Below, piece after piece: positions 16,096 to 25,218 of a stretch of 64,000 nt of DNA. A program made the position numbers and the translations under genes. The first letter of the stretch is position 1. Each line of letters starts with the position of its first letter. This DNA is from Desulfonatronum thiodismutans (lineage in GTDB: Bacteria; Desulfobacterota; Desulfovibrionia; Desulfovibrionales; Desulfonatronaceae): positions 506,721 to 570,720 of the forward strand of contig NZ_JPIK01000004.1 of NCBI RefSeq assembly GCF_000717475.1, in the 5' to 3' direction. Under the pieces are notes generated by a model. The model had not been told where the DNA came from. It ran no database searches and saw nothing but the letters and a program-made list of their open reading frames with translations.

Positions 16096-16458
16096 ATGCC
16101 TCAGCTCGAATTGAACGGTAAAAGCTGTGAAGTGGACCAGGACGGCTTTTTGCTTGACCCGGAGTGTTGGAACAAAGACGTGGCCAAGGCGATTCTCAAG
16201 CACCACGGAGGCCCTGAGTTGAACGAGCAGACGCTGGCCATGCTTCAGTTCCTGCGCGACTATTTCCAGAAATTCCACGCCTTCCCGATTTTGCAGGCGG
16301 TCTGCAAAAACCTGCACCAACCCAAGGAGTGCGTCCGCGAGCAGTTCCTGGACCCCTTGTTGGCCTGGAAGGCCGCGGGCCTGCCCAAGCCGGAGAACGT
16401 CTTTTCCGAGGCCGTGGACAAGGACCACAAGTTCTACCGGCTTATTTCGGTTCAATAG
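16096..16458 (+). CDS. Cysteine-less DsrC/TusE homologue (RspA-like)
   Basis: A 120-residue member of the DsrC/TusE/RspA family. It keeps the N-terminal signature LNGKSCEVDQDGFLLDPECW and the LPKP motif near the end (WKAAGLPKPENVF). In true DsrC the last part reads CKxAGLPKPTGCV, giving two redox cysteines; here a tryptophan replaces the first and a valine stands near the second. The protein also continues for 14 residues beyond, to FYRLISVQ. It therefore cannot form the trisulfide carrier and belongs with the RspA proteins, for which a regulatory role has been proposed. It has its own ribosome site (AAAGGAG) and a terminator, and precedes a two-component cluster. Four other cysteines lie elsewhere. 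Confidence 0.85.
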   Translation: MPQLELNGKSCEVDQDGFLLDPECWNKDVAKAILKHHGGPELNEQTLAMLQFLRDYFQKFHAFPILQAVCKNLHQPKECVREQFLDPLLAWKAAGLPKPENVFSEAVDKDHKFYRLISVQ

Positions 16459-16785
16459 CTCCCGATACGAATTCCCCGGCTTTGATGCCACGCCGCTTTC
16501 CGAGCTTTCACCCGGAACCGAAAGAATTTCCGGAGAGAAGCTTCCGAAAAAATGAAAGCCGCCAAAGCTCCGTCACGGAGCTCGGCGGCTTTTCGCTTTC
16601 ACTCAAAACGTTGGGAAAAGGCTACAGAAGAATATCCGCCACTCAAATAGCGGAGATTCAGAATTGTCGCGTCGCCGCGTTTTCACCACGGATCCGCACT
16701 GTAAAGGATTGAAAAACAACGTGGCAAGCACTACCTTGACGGGAACCATGTTCGAAGCGACGCCGCTCATCAAGGAACCTGCTCC
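16459..16785. other. Intergenic region between the RspA-like gene and a histidine kinase
   Basis: This gap holds the terminator at 16555-16593, a small inverted repeat (TCCGC/GCGGA around 16637-16656) and an AAGGA ribosome site before 16786. A TTGACG box near 16737 could be a -35 element. No gene is supported. Confidence 0.5.
16555..16593 (+). terminator. Rho-independent terminator after the RspA-like gene
   Basis: A long stem, AAAGCCGCC...AGCTCCGT pairing with ACGGAGCT...GGCGGCTTT, with a small loop, ends in TTTT on the plus strand about 100 bp past the stop of the DsrC-like gene. Confidence 0.8.
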
Positions 16786-19491
16786 ATGATCCTCAACGGA
16801 TATCCCCTTCCCCGCATCCTCGCGCCCCTTGCGCTCTGCGGGCTGCTCCTGGCCGCCGCCGCGACGTCCGTTTTTTCCCAACCCGAACCGGGCCGGGAAA
16901 AAAAGCGTGTGTTTTACCTCAATTCCTATCACAACGGTTATGCGTGGTCGGACCATCTGCAGGAGGGCATCCGCCGAGGATTGGAGCAAAGCCGATATCA
17001 CATCGAGTTGCAGATTGAGTACATGGACGCCAAAAAATATCCCTACGAAGTCATCGCCGACACCCTGTTCCGGCTCTATCAGGACAAATTCGTCGACGAG
17101 CACTTCGATATCGTCATCGTATCGGACAACGACGCCTACAACTTCATCCTCGAACACCGCGACCGACTTTTTCCCGGCATACCGGTGGTCTTCTGCGGCC
17201 TGAACGACGTCACCCCGGAAGAGGTCGATCAGAGCTTCGTCACCGGAATTCTGGAGAACATCGGCGTCCGGGACACCCTTGAGTTGGCTCTGGGCATCCA
17301 TCCCAACAAGAACAAACTGGTAGTCATCGGCGACGAATCCATCACCGGAGTGGCCATCCGCAAACAGATCGAAGCCGTGCAACCCTATTTTGAAGACCGG
17401 CTGGAGTTCGAATTCTGGGAACGGTATTCGCTGCGCGAAATCCAGGAGCGTGTCCGCGAACTGCCGCGCAACGCCTTTTTGTTCTTCATCCCTTTTTTCC
17501 ACAACGTGGGCGGCCAGTTCATGTCCGCCTCGGAGGTCCTGGAGGCCGTGGCCATGGTCACGGACCTGCCCATCTACAGCAACTGGGAATTCCTGCTGGG
17601 TCACGGCATGGTCGGCGGACGCCTGCTCAGCGGACACCTCCACGGCAGGATCACGGCGGAAATGGCTCTGCGCATCATGGCAGGCGAGTCGCCGTCGGCA
17701 ATTCCGGTCGTCTCCGAAGTCGTGGATCAATACATGTTTGACTATCAGGTGCTGATGCAGCGCGACATCAGCCGTCGTCAGGTTCCTCCCGGCAGCCTGT
17801 TCATCAACGAGCCCGAGGCTTTTTACGAACTGGACAAGCAGGTCTTTCAGGTGATCATGGTCAGTCTGTTCACCCTGGTGGTGGCCCTGGGCTTTTTAGT
17901 CCGGAACATCATCCAGCGCCGGGCCGTTGAACGCAGAATCCGTCATCAACTCTCCTTTCTGGAAATCCTGATGGACGCCATCCCGCAACTGGTCTGCTGG
18001 AAGGACCGCAAGCAGCGCTACCTGGGAGCGAACCGGGCCTTTGCCGAATTCTTCGGAATCGAATCGCCCCGAAAATTGCTCCACCAAACCGACGCGGCCA
18101 TGCTGCCCAACTCCGAATTCGTGGACTGGGTCGCCCGAATGGATCGCCAGGTGGTGGAGGAAGACCGTCCTCTGCGCAAGATCAAGGCCGCTGTCCAGGA
18201 CGCCCAGGGTGAAAACGCATGGCTGGAAATCAACAAGGTCCCCCTGCACAACGAAAAGGGTTACGTGGTTGGGACTCTGAGCACCGCGGAAAACATCACC
18301 CACGAGATGAACCTGGAGCGTCAGCTTTTGCAATCCCAGAAAATGGAAGCCATCGGCACCCTGGCCGGTGGGATCGCCCACGACTTCAACAACATCCTGA
18401 CCTCGATCATCAATTCCACGGAGCTGGCCCTGGGGGACATCGCCCCGGAGTCGGCCACGGCCGAGGATCTGGAACGGGTCCTGCGGGTTTCCAGCCGGGG
18501 CAGAAACCTGGTGGAACGCATCCTGACCTTCAGCCGCCCCTCCCAGGAAGGATTCCGCCCCACGGACCTGCCCGCCCTGGTCCGTGAATCCGTAACCCTG
18601 CTCCAGCGCTCCCTGCCCCGCAACATCGTCATTCACGACAGCATTTCCGGCAGGTCCGACCCGGTGATGTTGGACCCGACTCAGGTCACCCAGGTGCTCA
18701 TGAATCTCTGCACCAACGCCTTTCAGGCCATGCAGACCACAGGAGGAGAACTGACGATCCGACTGGAGGAAACCCAGGTCGCCGACGCTGACGCCGAAGA
18801 ACTGAACACCCCACCCGGAGCGTATTTTCGGCTCACTGTAAGTGACACCGGCTCCGGCATCGCCCCGGATACACTGGACAAGATCTTCGACCCCTTCTTC
18901 ACCACCAAAGGCAAGACCGAGGGAACAGGGCTAGGACTAGCCATGGTCCTAGGCATAGTCAAAAACCACAAAGGCGCGGTCCGCGTCAGCAGCACTCCGG
19001 GCCAGGGAGCCGCGTTCAGCATCCTGCTGCCCATGATCGCAGCGGATCGGTCCGCGTTGACCACGCATCCCGCGCCCATCCAAAAAGGCAGCGGGGTCAT
19101 CCTGTTCGTGGAGGACGACGAGGAACAGTTGGCCACCACGCCGCGGACCCTGGAACAGCTCGGCTATACGGTCCTCTCCGCGGCGGCCGGCAACGAGGCC
19201 TTGCAAATCCTCGAACAACGCCCGGACATCGACTTGGTGCTGACCGACTACGATATGCCCGGCCTGACCGGCATCGACCTGGCCCGCCAAATCGGGCTGA
19301 TGCGTCCGGACCTGGCCGTAATCCTGGTCTCCGGTCGCAGCTACGTCCTGGAAATGGGCGAGGCCGCGGACAACATCCGGCTCGTTCTGCCCAAGCCCTT
19401 CAACAAAGCCGATCTGTCAGCGGCTCTTTCCAAGGTTCTGGCCAAGGTTCCGACCACGGACCAAGCATCCGGCCGGGTATCTGATCCATAA
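16786..19491 (+). CDS. Hybrid sensor histidine kinase with periplasmic ABC-binding-protein-like sensor
   Basis: A 901-residue membrane kinase. Order of parts: signal or membrane segment (residues 8-30); a periplasmic domain like ABC substrate-binding proteins (about 38-340), opening with VFYLNSYHNGYAWSDHLQEG; a membrane helix near 350-370 (VSLFTLVVALGFLV); a PAS domain (about 385-510); HisKA with the phospho-accepting H532 in GGIAHDFNNIL; a HATPase domain with DTGSGIAPDTLDKIFDPFFT and GTGLGLAM; and a receiver domain with D821 in LTDYDMPG. It probably senses a small ligand and feeds phosphate to the downstream sigma-54 regulator 68 bp away. An AAGGA site precedes the ATG. Confidence 0.92.
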   Translation: MILNGYPLPRILAPLALCGLLLAAAATSVFSQPEPGREKKRVFYLNSYHNGYAWSDHLQEGIRRGLEQSRYHIELQIEYMDAKKYPYEVIADTLFRLYQDKFVDEHFDIVIVSDNDAYNFILEHRDRLFPGIPVVFCGLNDVTPEEVDQSFVTGILENIGVRDTLELALGIHPNKNKLVVIGDESITGVAIRKQIEAVQPYFEDRLEFEFWERYSLREIQERVRELPRNAFLFFIPFFHNVGGQFMSASEVLEAVAMVTDLPIYSNWEFLLGHGMVGGRLLSGHLHGRITAEMALRIMAGESPSAIPVVSEVVDQYMFDYQVLMQRDISRRQVPPGSLFINEPEAFYELDKQVFQVIMVSLFTLVVALGFLVRNIIQRRAVERRIRHQLSFLEILMDAIPQLVCWKDRKQRYLGANRAFAEFFGIESPRKLLHQTDAAMLPNSEFVDWVARMDRQVVEEDRPLRKIKAAVQDAQGENAWLEINKVPLHNEKGYVVGTLSTAENITHEMNLERQLLQSQKMEAIGTLAGGIAHDFNNILTSIINSTELALGDIAPESATAEDLERVLRVSSRGRNLVERILTFSRPSQEGFRPTDLPALVRESVTLLQRSLPRNIVIHDSISGRSDPVMLDPTQVTQVLMNLCTNAFQAMQTTGGELTIRLEETQVADADAEELNTPPGAYFRLTVSDTGSGIAPDTLDKIFDPFFTTKGKTEGTGLGLAMVLGIVKNHKGAVRVSSTPGQGAAFSILLPMIAADRSALTTHPAPIQKGSGVILFVEDDEEQLATTPRTLEQLGYTVLSAAAGNEALQILEQRPDIDLVLTDYDMPGLTGIDLARQIGLMRPDLAVILVSGRSYVLEMGEAADNIRLVLPKPFNKADLSAALSKVLAKVPTTDQASGRVSDP

Positions 19492-19559
19492 TTCGGACAA
19501 GAACCTGAACAGCAACATGCCGCGTCAACCTACTTCATCCCTTTTGGAGGCGTTCTCCC

Positions 19560-20960
19560 GTGCCGAGAATCCTGATCGTGGACGACGACCCTGAAATCCG
19601 CGCCACTATGGCCAGCCTGCTGCGCCGACAACAAATCCCCTCGAGCCAGGCCGCCAGCCTGGACGCCGCACGCCGCGCACTGCGATCCGAATCTTTCGAC
19701 CTGTTGCTTCTGGACGTAAACCTGCCCGACGGCAGCGGTCTGTCCCTGCTCCCGGAACTGAAGGCCCAGCCCAACCCTCCAGAGGTGATCATCCTCACCG
19801 GCAAGGGGGACCCCGAAGGAGCGGAACTGGCTATCGAGGGTGGTGTATGGGACTACCTGGTCAAGCCGGCGTCCATCAAGGACATTAACCTGAGCATCAA
19901 CCGGGCCTTGAAGTATAAGGAACAACGCGACCGGGCCGCACCGCGAACCTTGGATCTCAGCGGGATGATCGGTTCCAGCCAGGCCATGCGGGAATGCTTC
20001 GAGGTCATCGCCCAGGCCGCGGTTTCCGACGCCAACGTGCTGATCACCGGAGAAACCGGTGTGGGCAAGGAACTGGCGGCTCGGATCATCCACGCCAACA
20101 GCCGCCGGTCGTCCTGCCCCTTCGTGGTCGTGGACTGCGCGGCCATGACCGACACGCTGTTGGAAAGCACCCTGTTCGGGCACCGTAAGGGCGCGTTCAC
20201 CGGTGCGCTGGCGGACCGGGAAGGCCTGGTCCGACAAGCTCATACCGGGGTTCTGTTCCTGGACGAGTTGGGAGAACTGCCGCTGGCCATGCAGAAATCC
20301 CTGCTCCGGGTGCTTCAGGAACGCCGGTTTCGTCCATTGGGAGAGAACCGGGAACAGGAGAGCGACTTCCGGCTGATCGCCGCTACCAACCAGAATCTGG
20401 ACGAACTGATCGAATCCGGCAGGTTTCGCCAGGATCTCTATTTTCGCGTCAAAACCATCAAGCTGCAACTGCCCTCTTTGCGCCAGCGCCTCGAGGACAT
20501 AAAATCCCTGGCTACCCACTTCATCCAGCGGCAGTGCATCGCTTCCGGCATCAAAACCAAGGTATTCGGTTCGGACTTTTTCGCCGCCCTGGCCGATTAC
20601 GACTGGCCGGGCAATGTCCGGGAATTGGGCAACGTCATGGAACGAGCCTTCGTGGCCTCGGGAGCGGAAAAATTCCTCTACGCCATGCATCTGCCCAAGG
20701 ATCTGCGGATCAAGGTCACCCGGGCGAGACTGGCGGCCGGCAAACCCGAGGTCGGTGACGACGAGCCGGATTTCCAGGAAAGCGCCCCCCTTGAAGGCGA
20801 TTTGCCGTCCCTCAAGGCGTTCAAGGCCGCCAGCGAACGCCGCTATCTGGAAACCCTAATCCGTAAAACCGGCGGCGACATCCCCCGAATGCTCGAAATT
20901 TCCGAGTTATCGCGCTCCCATTTCTACGCGTTGTTGAAAAAGTACGAGTTGGAAGTCTGA
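19560..20960 (+). CDS. Sigma-54-dependent response regulator (NtrC family)
   Basis: A 466-residue transcription activator. The receiver domain has acidic residues VDDDPE and the phosphorylation site D52 in LLLDVNLPDGSG. The AAA+ domain has Walker A GETGVGKE (from residue 164), GAFTGA at 211-216 for contact with sigma-54, and LFLDELGELP. A Fis-type helix-turn-helix closes the protein (GDIPRMLEISELSRSHFYAL). The start is GTG with GGAGG nine bases before it. It follows the hybrid kinase and precedes a second kinase, so it is the expected output of one or both. Target promoters should carry -24/-12 elements, which I did not find in this window. Confidence 0.94.
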   Translation: MPRILIVDDDPEIRATMASLLRRQQIPSSQAASLDAARRALRSESFDLLLLDVNLPDGSGLSLLPELKAQPNPPEVIILTGKGDPEGAELAIEGGVWDYLVKPASIKDINLSINRALKYKEQRDRAAPRTLDLSGMIGSSQAMRECFEVIAQAAVSDANVLITGETGVGKELAARIIHANSRRSSCPFVVVDCAAMTDTLLESTLFGHRKGAFTGALADREGLVRQAHTGVLFLDELGELPLAMQKSLLRVLQERRFRPLGENREQESDFRLIAATNQNLDELIESGRFRQDLYFRVKTIKLQLPSLRQRLEDIKSLATHFIQRQCIASGIKTKVFGSDFFAALADYDWPGNVRELGNVMERAFVASGAEKFLYAMHLPKDLRIKVTRARLAAGKPEVGDDEPDFQESAPLEGDLPSLKAFKAASERRYLETLIRKTGGDIPRMLEISELSRSHFYALLKKYELEV

Positions 20961-21055
20961 TTCGGCGGCCCAAACGCCTTGAATTCCCAAGAGCAAGGGC
21001 GTAATCAGCCGATGGATCGGAACGGCCCCGCCCCGCCAACCTTCCCCGACCTCCC

Positions 21056-22963
21056 ATGCGCAAACGCTTCCTGATCGGCCTCGCCATTTCCTGCATCGCC
21101 ATTATTCTGGCTGTTTTCGGGTTGGCCCTGCGGGCGGACACGGAGTTGGAAAAGCTCGTCTCCAGCCAGTTCAACGAACAGCAACTCGGCCTGACCCGAC
21201 AGATCGCCAAGGACATTCAGACAAACTTCCAGCTTCTGGAACAGGGCCTTCGGCTTCTCGCGGAGCGTCGCCCGGCCCTGGATCAAGCCGGACTGGACCA
21301 CTACCTCTCCTTTTTCGAGGAATGGGGAGTTTTGGGAATCGGGCTGGCGACCCCGGACAAAGGCGCCCTTGAAGCTGGAAACATGCTTTTCTCACCCCGA
21401 GAAGACGTTCCGGCCTCGGAATTGTCTGACAGCATCAGCCGGGACATGGCCCGGCTTTCCACCGGCCGGGATCCGAACCAGGCCGTGCTCGGCGCTCCCC
21501 TCGCCCTCGCCTCCGGTCCATTTGCCGGACGCTTCACGGCCCCCCTGCTCCTTCCTTCGAGGCCCGAACGCCCGGATGTCTTGTTTTTTCTTTTGGATCT
21601 CCAGGCCGTGGCCGCGCGATACGCCGCGGGCGTCCGCTCCGGAAAGACCGGATACGCCTGGGTCATCGACCACCAGGGCGACTTCCTGTTCCATGTGGAA
21701 AGCGACTTTCGCGGCCAAAGCTCCTATACGATCCGCCAAGCTCGAAACCCGGACATTTCCTACGAACGAATCAACCAGTTGGTACGAACCCGTCTGCTGC
21801 GCGGCGAGGAAGGCACGGACTGGTATATTTCGGGCTGGCACTGGGATGTGAGCGGGGAAATGCGCAAGCTCCTGGCCTTCAGCCCCGTGGTCCTGCCCCC
21901 CGGGCCCGACGGGGAGCGCCGCTTCTGGTCCGTTGGACTGGCCGCTCCGGACACCGAGGTCTATGGTTTGATGCAGCCGGTGGTGGCGCGGCAGTGGTTG
22001 ATGGTCGGACTGTTTTTACTGGCCGTGTTCTTTGCCGCCGCCGCGTTCCTGTTCATCGCCCTGCGCTGGTCCGAAACCTTGAAACGGGAAGTGGACGCCA
22101 AAACCGAGCACCTCCGATGCTCGGAAGCGGATTTGCGCCGGGAACGGGACAAGGTCCGCCAAAGCATGGACCAGCTGCTGCAAACCCAGGAAAAACTGAT
22201 GCTTTCGGAACGCTTCGCCGCCATTGGCGAAGCCGCGGCCCACCTCTCCCATGAAATCAAAAATCCCTTACTGCTCATGGGCGGATTCGCCCAACAGGTT
22301 CGACGCACCCTGTCCGAAGACGATCCGCGCGCCGAAAAGCTGGAGATCATCGCCGGAGAGGCTAAACGGCTGGAGCATCTGCTCGTGGAGGTACGCGACT
22401 TCACCCGCCCGCCCCGTCCTTCCTTGGTTGAAACCGAGCTCAACGAACTGGTTCGGCAGGTGGCCGACCTGTTCCAGGAGCAAGCCGAATCCCAGGTCGT
22501 GGTCTCCCGGCTGGTCTTGGACCCGAAGCTGCCGGTCTGCATACTGGATCCCGACCAGATCAAACAGGTCCTGATCAACCTGACCAAAAACGCCCTGGAA
22601 GCCATGCCCGAAGGCGGCGAACTGTCCATCAGCACGGTCCGGGACGCCGATTTCGTCCGGATCGAAATCAAGGACACCGGTCGAGGCATCCCGGAAGAGG
22701 TCATGAAAAAACTCTTCCATCCCTTCTTCAGCACCAAGGCCAAAGGTACCGGCCTGGGGCTGGCCGTGAGCTACAAACTGGTCCAGGACCACGGCGGTGA
22801 AATCACGGCCTGGTCCGCCCCGGGCCAAGGAGCGCGATTCACCGTCCGCCTGCCTTTGAACGGACCAGCCCAGTCGCAAGCGGACCAGATATCGCCGGAC
22901 CGTTCACCGACGACCGCCCCCGATCCATCCACTTCAACCCCGCCATCAGGAGAACCCGCATGA
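21056..22963 (+). CDS. Membrane sensor histidine kinase with Cache-like periplasmic domain
   Basis: A 635-residue kinase with an N-terminal membrane helix (residues 6-27), a periplasmic region of about 270 residues resembling a double Cache domain (GKTGYAWVIDHQGDFLFH is typical of the second Cache lobe), and a second helix near 310-335. A coiled-coil follows, then HisKA with H399 in AHLSHEIKNPLL and a HATPase domain (KDTGRGIPEEVMKKLFHPFF, GTGLGLAV). No receiver is attached. The nearest cognate regulator is the NtrC-type gene immediately upstream. The last four bases overlap the argJ start, so argJ is translationally coupled, although it has no obvious functional link. Confidence 0.92.
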   Translation: MRKRFLIGLAISCIAIILAVFGLALRADTELEKLVSSQFNEQQLGLTRQIAKDIQTNFQLLEQGLRLLAERRPALDQAGLDHYLSFFEEWGVLGIGLATPDKGALEAGNMLFSPREDVPASELSDSISRDMARLSTGRDPNQAVLGAPLALASGPFAGRFTAPLLLPSRPERPDVLFFLLDLQAVAARYAAGVRSGKTGYAWVIDHQGDFLFHVESDFRGQSSYTIRQARNPDISYERINQLVRTRLLRGEEGTDWYISGWHWDVSGEMRKLLAFSPVVLPPGPDGERRFWSVGLAAPDTEVYGLMQPVVARQWLMVGLFLLAVFFAAAAFLFIALRWSETLKREVDAKTEHLRCSEADLRRERDKVRQSMDQLLQTQEKLMLSERFAAIGEAAAHLSHEIKNPLLLMGGFAQQVRRTLSEDDPRAEKLEIIAGEAKRLEHLLVEVRDFTRPPRPSLVETELNELVRQVADLFQEQAESQVVVSRLVLDPKLPVCILDPDQIKQVLINLTKNALEAMPEGGELSISTVRDADFVRIEIKDTGRGIPEEVMKKLFHPFFSTKAKGTGLGLAVSYKLVQDHGGEITAWSAPGQGARFTVRLPLNGPAQSQADQISPDRSPTTAPDPSTSTPPSGEPA

Positions 22964-24168
22964 TTCTCGTCCCCCAAGGATTTGACTTCGCCGTGGCCGC
23001 AGCCGGTTTCAAATATTCCCAGCGCAACGACTTGGCAGTAATCCACAGCGACGCTCCCTGCGTCTGGGCCGCCACGCTGACCCGCAACCTGTTCCAGGCC
23101 GCGCCGGTGTTGGTGATCAAGGAGATGCTGGCCTCCGATCCGTCGGGGCGCTCGGGCCACGCAAACCGTCCGGTCCGGGCAGTCGCGGTCAACGCCGGAC
23201 AGGCCAACGCCTGCACCGGGGAACAAGGGCTGGTGGACTGTCACGATACCCTGGCCATGACCGCCGAGGCCCTCGGCCTGTCACCGGAGGAAATCCTCCC
23301 CGCATCCACGGGGGTGATCGGCGACCGGATCAAGCTGGAACGTTGGAAGCAGGCCCTGCCGGCCCTGGGCGAAAGCCTGGGACGGACCACGGCCTTGGAC
23401 GCGGCCCGGGCGATCATGACCACGGACAAATACCCTAAAATGGCTTGGCGCTCTCTATCCTTGGAGACTGGAGAAGTCCGGGTTCTGGGCATGGCCAAGG
23501 GCGCGGGCATGATCTGCCCGAACATGGCCACCATGCTCGGCTTCATCATCTGCGACGCGGGAGTGGATCAAGACTGGTGGCGGGAAACCGTGTCCACGGC
23601 CGTGGACCGCAGCTTCAACCGGATCACCGTGGACGGCGACACCAGCACCAACGACTGCGTCCTGGCCCTGGCCAACGGACGGGCCGGGGAGGTGCGGGAA
23701 AAGAAGGAACTGACCGCGCTGGCCAAGGCCCTGGCTGAAGTGTGCGCGGAACTGGCTGGCCTGATCGTCCAGGACGCCGAAGGCGGAACCAAGGTGATCC
23801 ACATCCGGGTCAACGGGGCCAAAAGCACTCGCCAGGCCGACCTGGCCGCCCGGGCCGTTGGCCATTCTCCGCTGGTCAAAACCGCGATGTACGGCCAGGA
23901 CCCCAACTGGGGCCGGATCGTGGCCGCCCTGGGCCGTAGCGGCGCCGAGTTCGACCCCGACCACGTCAGCGTGGCCCTGGCCGGACACACCATCTTCCAT
24001 CAGGGCGTCCCGGTGCCCATGGACTGGGACAACCTCCTGGCCGCGGCCCTTTGCCGTCAGGACGTGCACCTGGACATTACCCTGGGCCACGGCCAGGGCC
24101 GCTACACCCTCCAGGCCTCGGACCTGACCGAGGAATATATCCGGATCAACGCGAAATATCGGACCTGA
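22960..24168 (+). CDS. argJ: Bifunctional ornithine acetyltransferase / N-acetylglutamate synthase
   Basis: A 402-residue arginine-biosynthesis enzyme that transfers the acetyl group from N-acetylornithine to glutamate; bifunctional forms also use acetyl-CoA. It is made as a precursor that cuts itself within the motif KGAGMICPNMATMLGF; the conserved T191 becomes the N-terminus and nucleophile of the beta chain. Other signatures are VNAGQANACTGEQG, TGVIGDRI, DGDTSTND and QDPNWGRIVAALGRSG. Length is normal and the sequence is intact. The start overlaps the preceding kinase gene by ATGA. It converges with the restriction-modification genes across a shared hairpin. Confidence 0.96.
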   Translation: MILVPQGFDFAVAAAGFKYSQRNDLAVIHSDAPCVWAATLTRNLFQAAPVLVIKEMLASDPSGRSGHANRPVRAVAVNAGQANACTGEQGLVDCHDTLAMTAEALGLSPEEILPASTGVIGDRIKLERWKQALPALGESLGRTTALDAARAIMTTDKYPKMAWRSLSLETGEVRVLGMAKGAGMICPNMATMLGFIICDAGVDQDWWRETVSTAVDRSFNRITVDGDTSTNDCVLALANGRAGEVREKKELTALAKALAEVCAELAGLIVQDAEGGTKVIHIRVNGAKSTRQADLAARAVGHSPLVKTAMYGQDPNWGRIVAALGRSGAEFDPDHVSVALAGHTIFHQGVPVPMDWDNLLAAALCRQDVHLDITLGHGQGRYTLQASDLTEEYIRINAKYRT

Positions 24169-24203
24169 CACGCCCTTCTTGTAAACGGCACGTCCAAGAG
24201 AAT

Positions 24204-24274
24204 CCAAAAACCGCCATCCGGGCAAAACGAGTTAAGGGTGCGTCTTGCACCCTTACTCGTTTTGCCCGGATGGC
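24204..24274 (-). terminator. Strong hairpin terminator of the restriction-modification operon
   Basis: A 28-bp inverted repeat with a single bulged base (24213-24241 with 24247-24274) and a 5-base loop. Read on the minus strand it is followed by GGTTTTTGG, a usable U-tract. The right arm includes the last codons and stop of the restriction endonuclease gene. On the plus strand no T run follows, so for argJ it may act only as a 3' stem that protects the message. Confidence 0.75.
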
Positions 24275-25218
24275 CCATGAGGGCCCAAATAGCGTTCTCC
24301 GTTGAAATGGATCAAGTGTGATGGGGCTTCCGCGACCCAAACCTCGGTTTCCCATGCGATTTCCACAAGGTAGCGCGCCATGACCTGGCGACTGGGAAAC
24401 GCTGTCACAAAAACCAGCCCAGCCGACGCGTCGGCAAAGAGGCGGGCCAACTCCGCATGTCGTTTTCCGTCCACAGGCCCATGACTGGTCACCGACTCGA
24501 CCAGCAGCAACCAATTGCGCTCGACGTCCAAAAGGACGACGTCTGGCATCTTGCCGTGCGCATCAATCTCGATACCGAGGCGGGCCAGCAATTCGGGGTC
24601 AAAATACCCCCATTTCTCCTCAGTATCTCCGGCATAAACAAGAACGCACCCCGGCGCGAACCTAGGAGCGAACTCTTCGATGACAGCCCGAATCAGTTCA
24701 CTGTGCTCTCCCGGGCTCAATGAAATCGTTTTCCCATGCTCGATTTTCACTGGAATGCGACGTTGCAGCCGCTCTCTGGCATACTTGGCGGTCAGGGTCT
24801 CCCGTTGAGAAAGATAATTCACCAATAAGTCCGACCAGTTTGTTGAGCCAAAATTTCGTAATAGTTCCAAAGTCGACCGGGTGATCTGATATACCGCTTT
24901 CGGACTGTTCACGGGCCGATCCGGCTTATCGGGATTATAGGCCGCTATCCCCGCTGCGACAAACTGGTGCATGGTCTGACGGCGCACGGTTTCCCGCGTA
25001 TTGGGCGCATAGTCCTTCTTGTAGTGTCTCCGGATCCAGTCCATTATAGGCGTAATGCCCATAAACGGTTCTTCAGCATTGGCCCACTTCTTACGCGGGC
25101 CGAGGTTCAGCAAGGCCAGCAGACAAAGCGCGGAACGTTCATTTTGCTGAGCACGCGGCATTCCCAAGTCCACAAGCACCTGCAATGCTTCAGCTACACG
25201 CTTGTGAACGGCTGTCAT
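24253..25218 (-). CDS. Type II restriction endonuclease, BsuBI/PstI family
   Basis: A 321-residue endonuclease. The C-terminal half carries the family hallmark LVYAGDTEEKWGYFDPE followed by DVVLLDVERNWLLLVESVTS, where the acidic residues and following motif form the nuclease centre. BsuBI and PstI cut CTGCAG, and the same site is predicted here. The N-terminal half resembles a winged-helix region. I chose the ATG at 25218, which overlaps the methyltransferase stop by four bases; a longer frame lies wholly inside the methyltransferase gene. Translation after the methyltransferase lets protection precede cutting. The last codons form one arm of the terminator. Confidence 0.9.
   Translation of the reverse strand: MTAVHKRVAEALQVLVDLGMPRAQQNERSALCLLALLNLGPRKKWANAEEPFMGITPIMDWIRRHYKKDYAPNTRETVRRQTMHQFVAAGIAAYNPDKPDRPVNSPKAVYQITRSTLELLRNFGSTNWSDLLVNYLSQRETLTAKYARERLQRRIPVKIEHGKTISLSPGEHSELIRAVIEEFAPRFAPGCVLVYAGDTEEKWGYFDPELLARLGIEIDAHGKMPDVVLLDVERNWLLLVESVTSHGPVDGKRHAELARLFADASAGLVFVTAFPSRQVMARYLVEIAWETEVWVAEAPSHLIHFNGERYLGPHGPSGQNE

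Noticed and set aside
15790..16491. A 233-codon minus-strand frame containing a stretch that looks rather protein-like near 15930-16050
   Set aside because: It overlaps the ends of comEC and the DsrC-like gene on the opposite strand; I could not link the stretch to a family or find a start with ribosome site.
16786..19491. Hybrid kinase considered as a fused ABC transporter binding protein
   Set aside because: The C-terminal two thirds hold PAS, HisKA, HATPase and receiver motifs, and no transporter genes are next to it.
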